Shown: piece by piece, positions 12,046-22,758 of the stretch
How the letters are laid out: every line of letters starts with the position of its first letter
Numbering within the stretch: the stretch's first letter is position 1
NCBI GenBank assembly: GCA_036346255.1
Contig: CM070638.1
Coordinates: 36,208,394-36,272,393, forward strand
Direction: 5' to 3'
Length of the DNA: 64,000 nucleotides
DNA from: Ampelocalamus luodianensis
Taxonomy: Eukaryota; Streptophyta; Magnoliopsida; Poales; Poaceae
Position numbers and translations under genes: made by a program
Notes under the pieces: model-generated
Databases searched by the model: none
What the model was told of the DNA's origin: nothing
What the model saw: only the letters and a program-made list of their open reading frames with translations

Positions 12046-14568
12046 TTAACTCTTTCGACCGTCCATCATGCTCGTGGATGATACGCGATCGAAATTCAAA
12101 TGGGTACCCAATGCTTCATGCAAACTTTGCCAAAAACGAGAGGTGAACTGAGATCCTCGATCTGACACTATCTTCTTGGGCACACCATGCAAACTGACAA
12201 TTCTGGCCATGTACAACTCCGCAAGACGATCTCCTGAGTACGTGGTTTTGACTGGCAGGAAATGGGCGACCTTGGTCAAACGATCGACTATTACCCAGAT
12301 CGAATCGTGACCCGATTGGGTCTTGGGTAAACCGGTAATGAAATCCATTCCGATCTCTTCCCACTTCCATTCTGGAATCTTCAGCGGTTGCAACAAACCT
12401 GCTGGTCTCTGGTGTTCTGCCTTTACTTTCTGACAGACGTCGCACAAGGCAACGAACTCTGCGACTTCTCGCTTCAAATTGGGCCACCAAAATTTAGTCT
12501 TAACATCCTGGTACATCTTGGTACTTCCAGGGTGAATCGAATACTTCGAGTCGTGGGCTTCCTTTAAGATTAACTGCCTTAGACCATCGATATCTGGTAC
12601 ACAAATACGACCATTAATCCAGAGTATGTCTTGATCATCCTTAGTAAAATCTTTGAATTTCCCTTCTGCCATTTTGACCTTGATGTCTGACAACACGGGA
12701 TCCTTTGGTTGTGCTTCACGAATCTGCTTCTCCAGGGTAGACTGTGCCTCCAAATTGGCTACAAATCCTTCGGACACAACTTCTAGCTTTAACTTCTGAA
12801 ATTCTTCATACAGTTCTGGGCAACTTTCCTTTACTTCCAAAGCATTGCAGTAACTCTTACGACTTAGAGCGTCTGCAACTACGTTGGCTTTTCCGGGATG
12901 GTAGTGGATTCCGAGATTATAATCCTTGATCAATTCTAACCATCTTCTCTGTCTCATGTTCAAATCTGACTGGGTGAAGATGTACTTTAGACTCTTATGA
13001 TCTGTGTAGACTTCACAGCGATTACCGATGAGGTATTGACGCCAAATCTTTAAAGCATGCACTACGGCAGCTAATTCCAGATCATGGGTAGGGTAATTGT
13101 TCTCGTGAGGTCTCAATTGCCTTGACGCATAAGCAACAACTCTTCCTTCTTGCATCAGGACGCATCCTAATCCTTGACGCGAAGCATCACAATAGATATC
13201 GAAATCCTTGCGAATATCTGGCAAAATCAGCACTGGGGCTGAAGTCAATCGCTTCTTCAATTCTTGAAAACTTTCTTCACAAGCTGGAGTCCAAGTGAAC
13301 TTTTTCTCCTTCTTCAACAATTGCGTAAGAGGCTTAGCAATCGATGAGAATCCTTCGATGAAACGGCGACAATAACCTGTCATTCCCAAGAAACTGTGAA
13401 TCTGAGTTACAATTTTTGGCTGCTCCCAATGTAGCACTGCTTTAACTTTACCAGGGTCAACTGCTACTCCCTCGGCTGTCATCACATGACCCAGGAAATC
13501 AACTTCCTTCTTCCAGAAATCACACTTACTGAATTTGGCATACAACTGATGCTCTCTGAGTTTTTCCAAGATTATCCTTAAATGTTCGGTGTGTTCTCCA
13601 TCCGACTTGGAGTACACTAGAATATCATCAATGAACACAACTACGAATTTGTCCAAATATTCCATGAATATTTTATTCATCATGTTCATGATGTATGCAG
13701 GGGAATTAGTCAGACCAAAAGACATGACCAAGAACTCATAATGTCCATACCGCGTTGAGAAAGCGGTCTTCGGTATATCCTTAGGACAAATCTTTAGTTG
13801 ATGGTAACCTGATTGCAGGTCGATCTTTGAGAACACTCCAGCTCCTTTCATCTGATCAAACAGATCATCTATCCGGGGTAGTGGGTACTTGTTCTTGATG
13901 GTAACTTCGTTGAGGGAACGGTAATCAATACACATCCTCATACTTCCATCTTTCTTTTTGACAAACAACACTGGCGCTCCCCACGGCGACGAACTAGGTC
14001 TCACGAAACCTTTCTCAAGAAGTTCTTCTATCTGTTTCTTCATCTCTACCAACTCATCGGCTGGCATTCGATAGGGTCTATTTGAAATTGGTGTTGTCCC
14101 TGGCACTAGGTCGATGACAAACTCAATGTCACGGTCTGGTGGCATCCCTGGTAACTCCTCTGGAAACACATCCGGATATTCACTGACGACTGGTACTTCT
14201 TCTAAGAAAAGGGTCTTCAAGCTGTTTACTAGCAAATGTCCATCACGAATTGAGGTAGCTAGAAATTCCACCTTATTTCCTTTGGCATCCTCGACTGTCA
14301 CGGCTCTTCGGCCACAATCTAGCACGGCCTTGTGCTTAGATAACCAATCCATGCCAAGAATGACGTCTAAGGTTTGGGTATCTAAAACGATTAGGTTGGC
14401 TAGAAACTCAACTCCAGCTATGAGTAACTTAGCTCCTAAACATCTCACCCTAGTGCTTAGCTTCGCTCCAGGCGACTGGACTAACAGAGTATGCTTAAGT
14501 TGCATAACTTCCAAATTATTCTTGGTGGCAAACATTCCAGAAACAAACGAATGCGGCTCCGTAATCAA
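12046..14568 (-). CDS. pol: B pol: protease, reverse transcriptase, RNase H, integrase core
   Basis: An 840-codon open frame. Domains in order: retropepsin with ILGMDWL near residue 70; reverse transcriptase with KYPLPRIDDLF near 225, the Ty3 F(I)DD catalytic box (VVVFIDDILVYSK) near 312, and FLG..GYCRRFI; RNase H with DASRQGLGCVL near 459 and TDHKSLKYI; integrase zinc finger HDSKYSIHPG with CDVCQK near 670..710; catalytic aspartates in GMDFITGLP near 741 and SDRGSQF near 800. The frame ends before the catalytic glutamate, at a frameshift around 12090. The first codon listed is TTG, not a true start: pol is probably expressed with gag. The aspartate loop of the protease appears to sit in another frame at 14555..14575, so the protease is probably broken. 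Confidence 0.92.
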   Translation of the reverse strand: MITEPHSFVSGMFATKNNLEVMQLKHTLLVQSPGAKLSTRVRCLGAKLLIAGVEFLANLIVLDTQTLDVILGMDWLSKHKAVLDCGRRAVTVEDAKGNKVEFLATSIRDGHLLVNSLKTLFLEEVPVVSEYPDVFPEELPGMPPDRDIEFVIDLVPGTTPISNRPYRMPADELVEMKKQIEELLEKGFVRPSSSPWGAPVLFVKKKDGSMRMCIDYRSLNEVTIKNKYPLPRIDDLFDQMKGAGVFSKIDLQSGYHQLKICPKDIPKTAFSTRYGHYEFLVMSFGLTNSPAYIMNMMNKIFMEYLDKFVVVFIDDILVYSKSDGEHTEHLRIILEKLREHQLYAKFSKCDFWKKEVDFLGHVMTAEGVAVDPGKVKAVLHWEQPKIVTQIHSFLGMTGYCRRFIEGFSSIAKPLTQLLKKEKKFTWTPACEESFQELKKRLTSAPVLILPDIRKDFDIYCDASRQGLGCVLMQEGRVVAYASRQLRPHENNYPTHDLELAAVVHALKIWRQYLIGNRCEVYTDHKSLKYIFTQSDLNMRQRRWLELIKDYNLGIHYHPGKANVVADALSRKSYCNALEVKESCPELYEEFQKLKLEVVSEGFVANLEAQSTLEKQIREAQPKDPVLSDIKVKMAEGKFKDFTKDDQDILWINGRICVPDIDGLRQLILKEAHDSKYSIHPGSTKMYQDVKTKFWWPNLKREVAEFVALCDVCQKVKAEHQRPAGLLQPLKIPEWKWEEIGMDFITGLPKTQSGHDSIWVIVDRLTKVAHFLPVKTTYSGDRLAELYMARIVSLHGVPKKIVSDRGSQFTSRFWQSLHEALGTHLNFDRVSSTSMMDGRKS

Positions 14569-14585
14569 ACAAAGCGATGCGGTAT

Positions 14586-15824
14586 CGAGTTAAATGAAAC
14601 TTACCCGCACGACGCCCGGCTTCGGGCTCCTTCCGAGTGACGTGGTTGACACGCCTCGATCACGGATCGTGGTGCTCCTCCGCTTGACCGGCAACTTGTG
14701 AAGCTCTTTGGTTGGTGCCTCGGCGTTGGCGTCTTGGATGGCGAGCTCCAAGGTTGAAGCGCATCGAGTGATTGTACCCTTCTGCGGACATTGGTTAGAA
14801 TAGTATCCTGGCTGACGACAGGTGTAACATACCCGTGGCACGTTCTGTTGGTTGCTCCCTGGGTTGGGGTTGGCAGTTGCAGGGCTGCGGAAGTTCTGGG
14901 CAGCTGGACGGGGTGCTGAAGTCGGTGTAGGTGCTCTGAACGAAGTCTGGGGTGGAAACCGGTTGAACTGTGATGGCACTGTTCTTGCCCTTTGCTGTGG
15001 TTGATGGCTTCCTTGCTGAGCCATCCGACGCTTACGGTTGTCCTCCAGTTCTTTGCGTTTGTCCTCTAGAACAAAGGCTTTATTAACCAGCTCTTGGAAA
15101 TCAGGGAAAGTATGGGCGATCAGATTGACTTGCAGTCCAGTGTTTAATCCCTTCAAAAAGCGACTCTAGCGAGCCTTATCTGTGGCTACATCTTCTGCTG
15201 CGTAGCGAGCTAGCTGAGAAAACTTGTTGAGATAGTCAGACACTGACATACCTCCTTGCTTGAGAGCGCGGAACTCATCCTTCTTCAGATCGATAATGCC
15301 TTCGCACGTGATATCGCGGAATGTCGCGTAAAATTCCTCCTGTGATATCTGTGGCGCCTCATGGCGGCACGAAGTTCTCCCACCATTCAGCAGCGACGCC
15401 TTCCATCTGGTGAGTGGCATACAGGACCTTTTCACGGTCGCTGCACTGGGTGATCAGCAGCTTTCTTTCAATAACCCTGAGCCAATCATCTGCTTCCACT
15501 GGAGAGACGTGTCCAGAAAATGTTGGTGGGCGGGTTCTCATAAATTCTGTCAGTTTGGATGGTCCATGGTGACCATGAGCAGCTGGGGCTCCATGCTGTT
15601 GATGGTTGTTGTTAACCTGGTTGTTCATAGCTTGCATCTGAGTCATCATGGTATTCATCAGCTGAGTCTGTGCTTCCATGAAAGCTCCAAAGTTTTGCAA
15701 GTCAATTGGGGGTGCTTGTGGCGAACTCGCTTCCTCGCGGTGGTTGCTCATTGCTTCTCGGTGTTGGGGTACCGGAACCACTTGCAGCAGTCTGACGAGT
15801 TTGAACCATCTCGCGAAGCTCCAT
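14586..15824 (-). pseudogene. gag: B gag (capsid/nucleocapsid), broken
   Basis: The likely start is the ATG at 15824 (PTPRSNEQPP-like N terminus in that frame). The frame shifts near 15715, runs through a Q/N/H-rich segment and the capsid core (LTEFMRTRPPTFSG, EADDWLRVIERKL, AAEWWENF), shifts again near 15360, meets a TAG stop near 15163, and continues through an R/P-rich segment to a zinc knuckle at about 14782..14823. The knuckle reads CYTCRQPGYYSNQC: the histidine expected at position 9 of CX2CX4HX4C is tyrosine. Gag would form the particle and bind element RNA; this copy cannot be made in full. Confidence 0.88.
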
Positions 15825-16078
15825 GGGTTAGATAAGGTAGCAAGCACAAGATAAGTTAAGAACTAAGTGGGGTAGGTTAAACCCAACAAAACACACTCAA
15901 GAAACTCAAGCGAAATACTTTTATTACTTAGGGTCTTAGCATGGTCGCAACAAATGCCTAAGGGCCTTTGCACTCATACTGCACACAAAAGAAACAACGA
16001 CCTAAGCACACAAAACTACCGCCTAAAGGGCGACTTACTAATCGAGCGGCTAAGCCAACAAACTGAAACTAAGACCAA

Positions 16079-16832
16079 CTACTCGAGAAAGCCTCCACAA
16101 CCGCGGCGATGCTCCTGACGGCTGTAGACTCGGAAGTGAGCCGGCATCTTGGCAAACTGATCCCGATGCCCTGGAACTAGTGCAGCAGGAACAGGCGTTC
16201 CCGGTGCCACTGGTTCAGCTGGCTCCTCTGGCTTTGCATCTTCTTCTGGGTCGACTGGGCCTTCCTCCGGATCTTCTTCAGGATCCTCTTCGGGGTCTTC
16301 CTCTTCTTCGGGAACTTGGTCGTAGAGGATCTCTTGCAGAGTGGCGACCTTCTCTTCAGCTCTCTGCAAAGCCTTATAGACATGATCCAACTCCGTGATA
16401 GTCCTCTCCAAGGCTTCCTCCTGGCGCCACAAACTGGGCAAGGTGCACGACTGTAGCGTTGCTCTCTTCTTGCGTGGACAGGTAGCGAGCTGGCAAATCC
16501 ACGGCTGCGGATCTGGGATGGTAACGGAAGACGGTGTCTTGAAGCTCCCGTGTGTAGATGTTACAGATACGTAGCATGGCCAAGCGCGACGACTCCTGGA
16601 TACCTTCCAGCCAAGTGATCTTCCTCACAGAGACGTGCGAAGGTTGGCTCGCCTTGTCGTTCCTCCTGGCGTAGATCGTCAGGCGACAGATCACTCCACG
16701 GCTTTGTCCATTCACTATCCAGTTGTTGCCGATGTACAGCGGACGATCAAAGCCTCCAAGAACTTGCAACAGCTTCCAAAGCTCGGCAGCGTATCCTCCT
16801 ATGCGCTCACCATAGCTCTGGAGACGAGGCAT
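16079..16832 (-). pseudogene. B orf0, extra upstream ORF of unknown function
   Basis: Between the 5' LTR and gag lies a separate reading frame starting at ATG 16832. The first part (16374..16832, about 150 residues) is followed, after a frameshift near 16418, by 16079..16441. The second part has a probable coiled coil (ALERTITELDHVYKALQRAE) and an acidic repeat of E-E-D-P units before a basic C terminus. An additional ORF in this place, called orf0, is known in rice RIRE2 and RIRE3/RIRE8-type elements; its role is not established. I recognise it by position and composition, not by a catalytic motif. Confidence 0.7.
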
Positions 16833-17030
16833 CTATCAAGACAGACGAAGAGGGTAAGAGCAACTTTAAAACAGCGGGGAGAGAAAAGATTATAGCAAAA
16901 GTTGAGTCGAGAGAGATATGAGAAGAGTTAAGCAATTAATTAACCTTGCAAGTTAATTTTTCCTTTAGAAAATAGTTTGGACACTCTAAAGACGGCCAAT
17001 CTAACTAAGGTCAAGACTCATACCAACTTC

Positions 17031-17041
17031 GCTCGATACCA
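17031..17041 (-). other. Primer binding site of element B
   Basis: The minus strand reads TGGTATCGAGC, close to the initiator-Met tRNA site TGGTATCAGAGC with one base missing, four bases from the 5' LTR. Confidence 0.75.
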
Positions 17042-17045
17042 CCTC

Positions 17046-20000
17046 TGTCGGGACCCAAAATCACGATTCTGGAACCCTCTGTGTATACTGCACTAGTCCA
17101 GGATCACGCTAGTGCACACAGTGTTAACATAGGTAAATATCGATCCACACAAGCGATAAATAAAGTAAATGATTAGTTTGAATAACAAATAAGGGTTTTG
17201 ACCTTATGGTCGAGTTTACACTTATTAAGCCACGCAGGGTTGACAAAGAATAAAACAGCAGCGGAACGGAAATAACTCCAGCGTAGATCCCATCAATTCA
17301 CCACAGGCAATCAACTGGGATCCAGACCTTAACGATTAGCAACCTTCGGCGAACTCCTCCTCGAAAGCAGGCGTAGACTCCTCCTCTTCTGTAGGTTTGG
17401 GGCGCAAGTTTTACAACAAGCGTGAGTACACAACCGTACTCACAAATCATACCACAGAATGCAATTTATAGATGCAGGCTTATTCCAAGAAAAGGCTTCT
17501 TTGGTTCTTTTGCAGAAATACAATATTTGCAATTGAATACAAATAATAGATTGAAAGCATAATTCAAAACAAATAGACAATAATAATTTAACAGTTGTTT
17601 CCACAAAGACACAAAACTAAACAGATTATGTCACATAGCCATATGATTGAAGTCACACAGCTCCCATCCCAAACATTTTATGAAAACTACCCCTCGTGTG
17701 AAATCCCCGAGCATGTCCATGACCGCGGACGCGAATATTCGAATAGATTGATTTAACACTCTGCAGAGGTTGTACACTTTACCCACAAGATACAACTACT
17801 GTAGCAAGCACTAATCATAACAAAACGGTTCAGAAACTTCATCTCAACATTGACACTCCCGATGTGCTTACAAACCGCTATGCCAACCCAAACGAAGCGT
17901 TTTGGCATAACACACACCGCTGGACAGGGAAACGACGAATCGTCCCGCGATGCAACCACTAAGTAGTCACACTTCCACCCTGTCACACAGCCTAACCTAT
18001 CCACCTGAACATCAATGTCGAGAATCCATAACCTACTAAGTTAGGCCCGTCCCATACCAGGCATGTGGTCGTACAGTAAGGCTCAGTTCAATGGCGCACA
18101 AAGTTAAGTCCTTAATTGACCTAGGCAAGACTTCCATGTTCTAACTAAGTCACAAAGATTATCATTCCCATGCACACAGCTTCCACCATATCACACAGTT
18201 TCCACCACTTTCCTCAGTCTAAATCCTTTACCACCCAGTTGGTTTTAGTGCAACACATGCCATCACGAAGTAATAACACATAGCACATAGTTTTACACAA
18301 AGTTCCATAGTCACTTAGTCACATTTAAAATTTGCAACTTACATGTGATGTGAGACTCGTAGCATGGCTAAGCAATTGTACTGCATCTAACCAACCCACG
18401 TTGGTGCTACAATATTACCAACTAATAAACCAATCTAGGGTGACAAGGAATTAAGACATACAAGGCCAAGGTATGATAACAATTTGGATAATAACTATGC
18501 CCAAAGCATTTAAATAAATAATTAAAGTAGAATGCAATACTTTAACACAAAGTAATTTGAAAATTGGGTTCAAGATGATCAAAGGTATGACTTGCCTTGG
18601 AAAAGGTCTATGTACTGATCTTGATCTTGGGGTGCTCCTTCTTCCACGAAATTCCCGACTAATCGACGCTCACTGCAATCTAAACAAATAAACAAAACAA
18701 ATAAATAACAGAGGCAAAAAAAACTCCAAAAATTAAATAAAAATCTCCAATAAATAGGGATTTAATTTAGATAAATTTAGAAATTTGAATGGGCTCAATC
18801 GGAGTTAGGATGCAAAAGTTATGGCCTCTGGAAGTTTTAAATATAAAAGAAACCCTAATTTGGATTTTCTGGAATTTCCGAATTATTTCTCTAAAGAAAA
18901 ATCGGATTATTGCGCAAATGCTGACGTCAGCACAGGGATTTCGGGAATAAAAGAAATAAAAAGAAAAACGCTGACATGTGGGACCCACATGTCAGGGACA
19001 CGGCTCACGGTAGACTAGGTCTACCGAGCCTCGGGACTTAGGGTCCGGTGGACTAAGCCACGCGGCACTGATGTGGATGCCACGCAGGCGACACATGGGT
19101 GCGAGGGCTGAGCTGGATGTGACGTGGACGTCCACGTGGCTTGGCGGTGACCGGTGGCGCTCTGGACCGCCCGACAACGGCGAACGGCGGTGACCCGCCG
19201 GAGATGAGTGGTACCAGGAGGTAGAGGGGAACGCGGGGATCTCAACGGTGTGCTCACTGGTGCTTAGGGTGGACGAGGGTGACCGGCGGCGAGGGTTGAG
19301 CGGCGGAGGAGTCTTGGGCTTGACGGGATCGGTGCTCCGGTGACGTTCCGGTGAAACGAAGGCCACCAAGGTGAAGCGCAGCTCCGTGCGATGCCGACGT
19401 TGTAGACCACGACGCTCAGGCGGCGTTGACGGCGGCGTACGAGCTTGTCGGAGTTGGCGGCGGCGCAGATTGATCTTCGAGCTCCTGCGGCGGCTAGGGT
19501 TCAGCGCGAGGGCGGCGGCTAGGGTTGGGGTGCGGACACCGAGGGCTACCTCCCCTTTTATACCCGGAGGCCTGGGAGAGTCCAGGGCACGAATGCCCAA
19601 AAACGGCAAGCGGCGGCGGAGATCGTATCCCTAACGGACTCGGGAACGAAGCACAGAGGATTTGGGGGCCCACACGTCAGCGACGGCGGCTCGGGCGCGT
19701 ACGCGTGTGAAACGGCACGGCTGCGAAATGGACTCAAGATCTGATCGTCCAGATCTGATCGAACGGCCCACAACACATGTGACGTTCGGAACCTCCGGTT
19801 AACACACGCACATCCACCCATCCAGTGTTGATCGAACGGTGAAGGATGATCGGGGCGCTCCGAAGGGAAGAGGAGAGGCTGACATGCGGGGCCCGCATGT
19901 CGGTTGAGGCGCGTGCACGCGAGTTAAGGTGCGTGGAGGAGGGAAATGGGCCGGGTCAAAGGAATTCGGCCCAAAGGTAAATCTGAGATTTTAAATAGCT

Positions 20001-20283
20001 TTTCTATTTTAGAAAATACCAGAAATTCAAATAAGCAATAGAAAATAGCAAATGAACTAAGAAAAATTCTAGAAAAATCTATAAAATATATCTGAGCACA
20101 TAGAACCCAAATAAAATAATTTTGGCTAATGTTCATGTTGGGATTATTCACATTAAAGTTTTTTGATTGTAAGGTCCAATATTAAGCTTTTGAATTTAAA
20201 ATCAAATAAATTCAAATGGTGAATTTTCTCCCTACTAACTATTAAAAGATTTTTTTTTAAACTCAGAAAATTGGGTTGTTACA
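17046..20283 (-). repeat. 5' LTR of element B
   Basis: The 3238-bp LTR starts TGTCGGGACCC and ends TTGTTACA, then TAACC. It carries the TATA box at 19554..19562 and the two palindromes at 18971..18995 and 19879..19903. The 205-codon ORF at 18992..19609 parallels the one in the 3' LTR and also crosses the TATA box. Confidence 0.93.
19554..19562 (-). promoter_or_regulatory. TATA box of the 5' LTR of element B
   Basis: The minus strand reads TATAAAAGG, identical to the 3' copy. This is the copy that would drive the genomic RNA of the element. Confidence 0.7.
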
Positions 20284-20288
20284 TAACC

Positions 20289-21906
20289 TCATCCAGATCA
20301 AGTTATCCACAATAATTATCTTAGTCTAATTCAATAGTATTAACTTGGTATCTTCCAAAAATCTACTTAACCTCAAGTATCATCTAAACCCAACCACCAC
20401 ACTTAATCATCCCTAATTGATCCCATTATAACATCCTTGGGACAACTATTCTCACAAAGATAAATCTCCTATTCAATCCTCATAGTCATATACTACACGA
20501 TTATTCGATCACCTATTCATTCTTCATCTCCAGAAGTATTACGACCCGGTTATATACTCAATTACAACTTCACAACTCTCAAATTATCATCATAGGAATC
20601 CACCAAAATCTATAATAACTTCACAATTTCATTTCTAACTCTATCACACTAGACCGGAATCTGACTCACAATCTTATCAACATATTGACTAGGACATATC
20701 TACAGTCTAAATCCACAAGTGAATTCACAAAATTATTTATTCAATTTTATACATGCATTCCATGAGTCCCACCTGCATGTCCTTCAACATAATTCCAACA
20801 TCACCCGCATGCAGGCTTACACTGCACTACAATAGTTCCATTTATACTCATATTGCAACCTCCTATGATAACACCAACCAAAACCCACAAATGATCCCTC
20901 ATAAGTTAATATCTCAGTGTACAAAAATCAAATTAACTCTTCTAAGATCATATTCGAGAACCATGAGTAATAATCCAATTTCTTTATTATCAAATAACCC
21001 TTTGAACATGTAATTCCACCAACATCAACCCTAAATAAAGGACCTAATTGAAGATAAAATTAGTGGTTACTAAATCATATCCTTCTCTTTACCAATCCCG
21101 CTATTGGTCAATTATTTAACATGTGACTTCCATTAAGGAGATAAGAGGGAAAGGCATAAGGTGAGTAACAGACAGCAGTAGAGAAGCAATCGACTATGGA
21201 GGAAAGCGATATTACCCTGACATAAACATACAAATATTAGCAAGAAAAGAAATCCAAAAATTTGTGTAAAGGCATAAGAACCAGCACAAAACCATAAACC
21301 AATTGGTGATCTTTCCCGGCATGACTAACTCGTATTGAATGAACGAGCAATCGATTGGGACAAAAAAAATTCCAGAACACAACTCAAGTCCTATCGCATC
21401 TAATGAGCAGGGTAAAAACCACCTAGGGGTGTATTAGGACTAGCCAACTAATATCACATATTACCCTTTTTAATTCCCACAAGTTTTAGTTGAATTATCC
21501 TCTCATTTTCAGCCCTAACAACGAACTAAAGGCATGCTGTCCAAAACTTGTGCTTGCTATCCAGATTTTGCATCCGAGCTCCAAGCTGAACTTTCCAACT
21601 CTGAATGCTCACAATCTTCACCAAAAGACAGCCAACAGTCTATATTTTCAACTCTCCTTGGTTCCCCAAAACCGAAATTAAACGATAACAACTATCTTTT
21701 GAAAGAAGATGAGAGGAAATCAACTTTTCGAAACTCAACAAGAACAAGGTAAGATGAGCAATATAAGATAGGTAAGGAGTAAAATCTGAGAACTTACTTA
21801 AGTTTTCATAAACCATTGGATATTTTGAAACTAAGTTTTCTCAAAACATCCTAAAGACGACCAAGTTAGGGGTTTCTACGGTCACTATGGTTCTGATACC
21901 AACTTC
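20289..21906. other. Interior of element A, part 2, non-coding
   Basis: This continues the A interior after B. It is rich in A, T and C with few G on the + strand, and shows no gag, pol or zinc-knuckle motif in any frame. ORFs of 60-110 codons here look like chance products of the skewed composition. It ends at the primer binding site. Confidence 0.65.
21891..21902 (-). other. Primer binding site of element A
   Basis: The minus strand reads TTGGTATCAGAA, matching the start of the initiator-Met tRNA primer site, four bases before the LTR edge TGTGAGAGCC at 21907. Confidence 0.8.
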
Positions 21907-22758
21907 TGTGAGAGCCGCCGGCTATTTAGCTCATAATACTTAACCATCCCTTGGTCCTAGCATTACAAAGCAAATATCCCGCCCTCGATGTATTGTATAT
22001 CTCCCAGGAGAGGTATACACACATCGTTCACAAAACAATATCAATGCCATACAACAAGATTTCATTACCGTAGTCACAAAAGGTTACAACAAAATTATCA
22101 TAACTTCAGTTTCATACATACGGCCGACCGGCCAAATAGCAATAATAAAAGTACTAAGAGTTGCAGTGGAAACATAGCCATAAGACGACACCAAAAGAAA
22201 AGTCGACCAGTTTACCCTTACCCACAAGGCAACCTAACTGGAAACTTCCATGCTAGTCGTCCTGCACGAAGTCGGTCTCCCAATAGTCGATCACATGGGG
22301 ATCAACCTCCTCTGCAATAATTAAGCAATGCAACTGAGTACAAAGATTGTACTCACCAAACTTACGAATAACAAACCTATACATAGCTACATGCAAGCTG
22401 AATAAAAAGAGAAGGCTACAGGGTTCATTTTCAGCACAAAGCAATATTTTATTTGCAATAGTGTAATAGATTGAAGGCAATTTAACAAATCTATTTATAT
22501 TTGTTCAAATAATAGCGAGACAACAATTGTAAGCATAAATAACATCCTGGAGGTGACTCCCCAACAGCCACCACAACATAGCACGAATTACCCATTCGTA
22601 CCACCCGAATTCAAGTTTTAATGAAAAAGTTGTAGTCTAATTCTTGCGGAAAATAACCAAGCATGTCCATAACCTAGGACGATGCTATTAAAATAAATTA
22701 TACCCTGTAGGGGGGTATAACTTTACCCACATGTCAGACCGCCTTTTCGCCAAGCTAT

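Larger units (their letters stand above)
8049..20283 (-). mobile_element. Element B, full-length Ty3/gypsy chromovirus (Tekay/RIRE8-like)
   Basis: This 12.2-kb element has two LTRs (8049..11273 and 17046..20283), each starting TGTCGGGACCC and ending GTTACA on the + strand. It is flanked by the direct duplication TAACC at 8044..8048 and 20284..20288. In element order (right to left) it has 5' LTR, primer site, orf0, gag, pol with protease, reverse transcriptase, RNase H, integrase and chromodomain, polypurine tract and 3' LTR. LTR length over 3 kb, an extra orf0 and a chromodomain fit the Tekay/RIRE3-RIRE8 group. Stops and frameshifts in orf0, gag and pol make it non-autonomous now. Confidence 0.93.
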
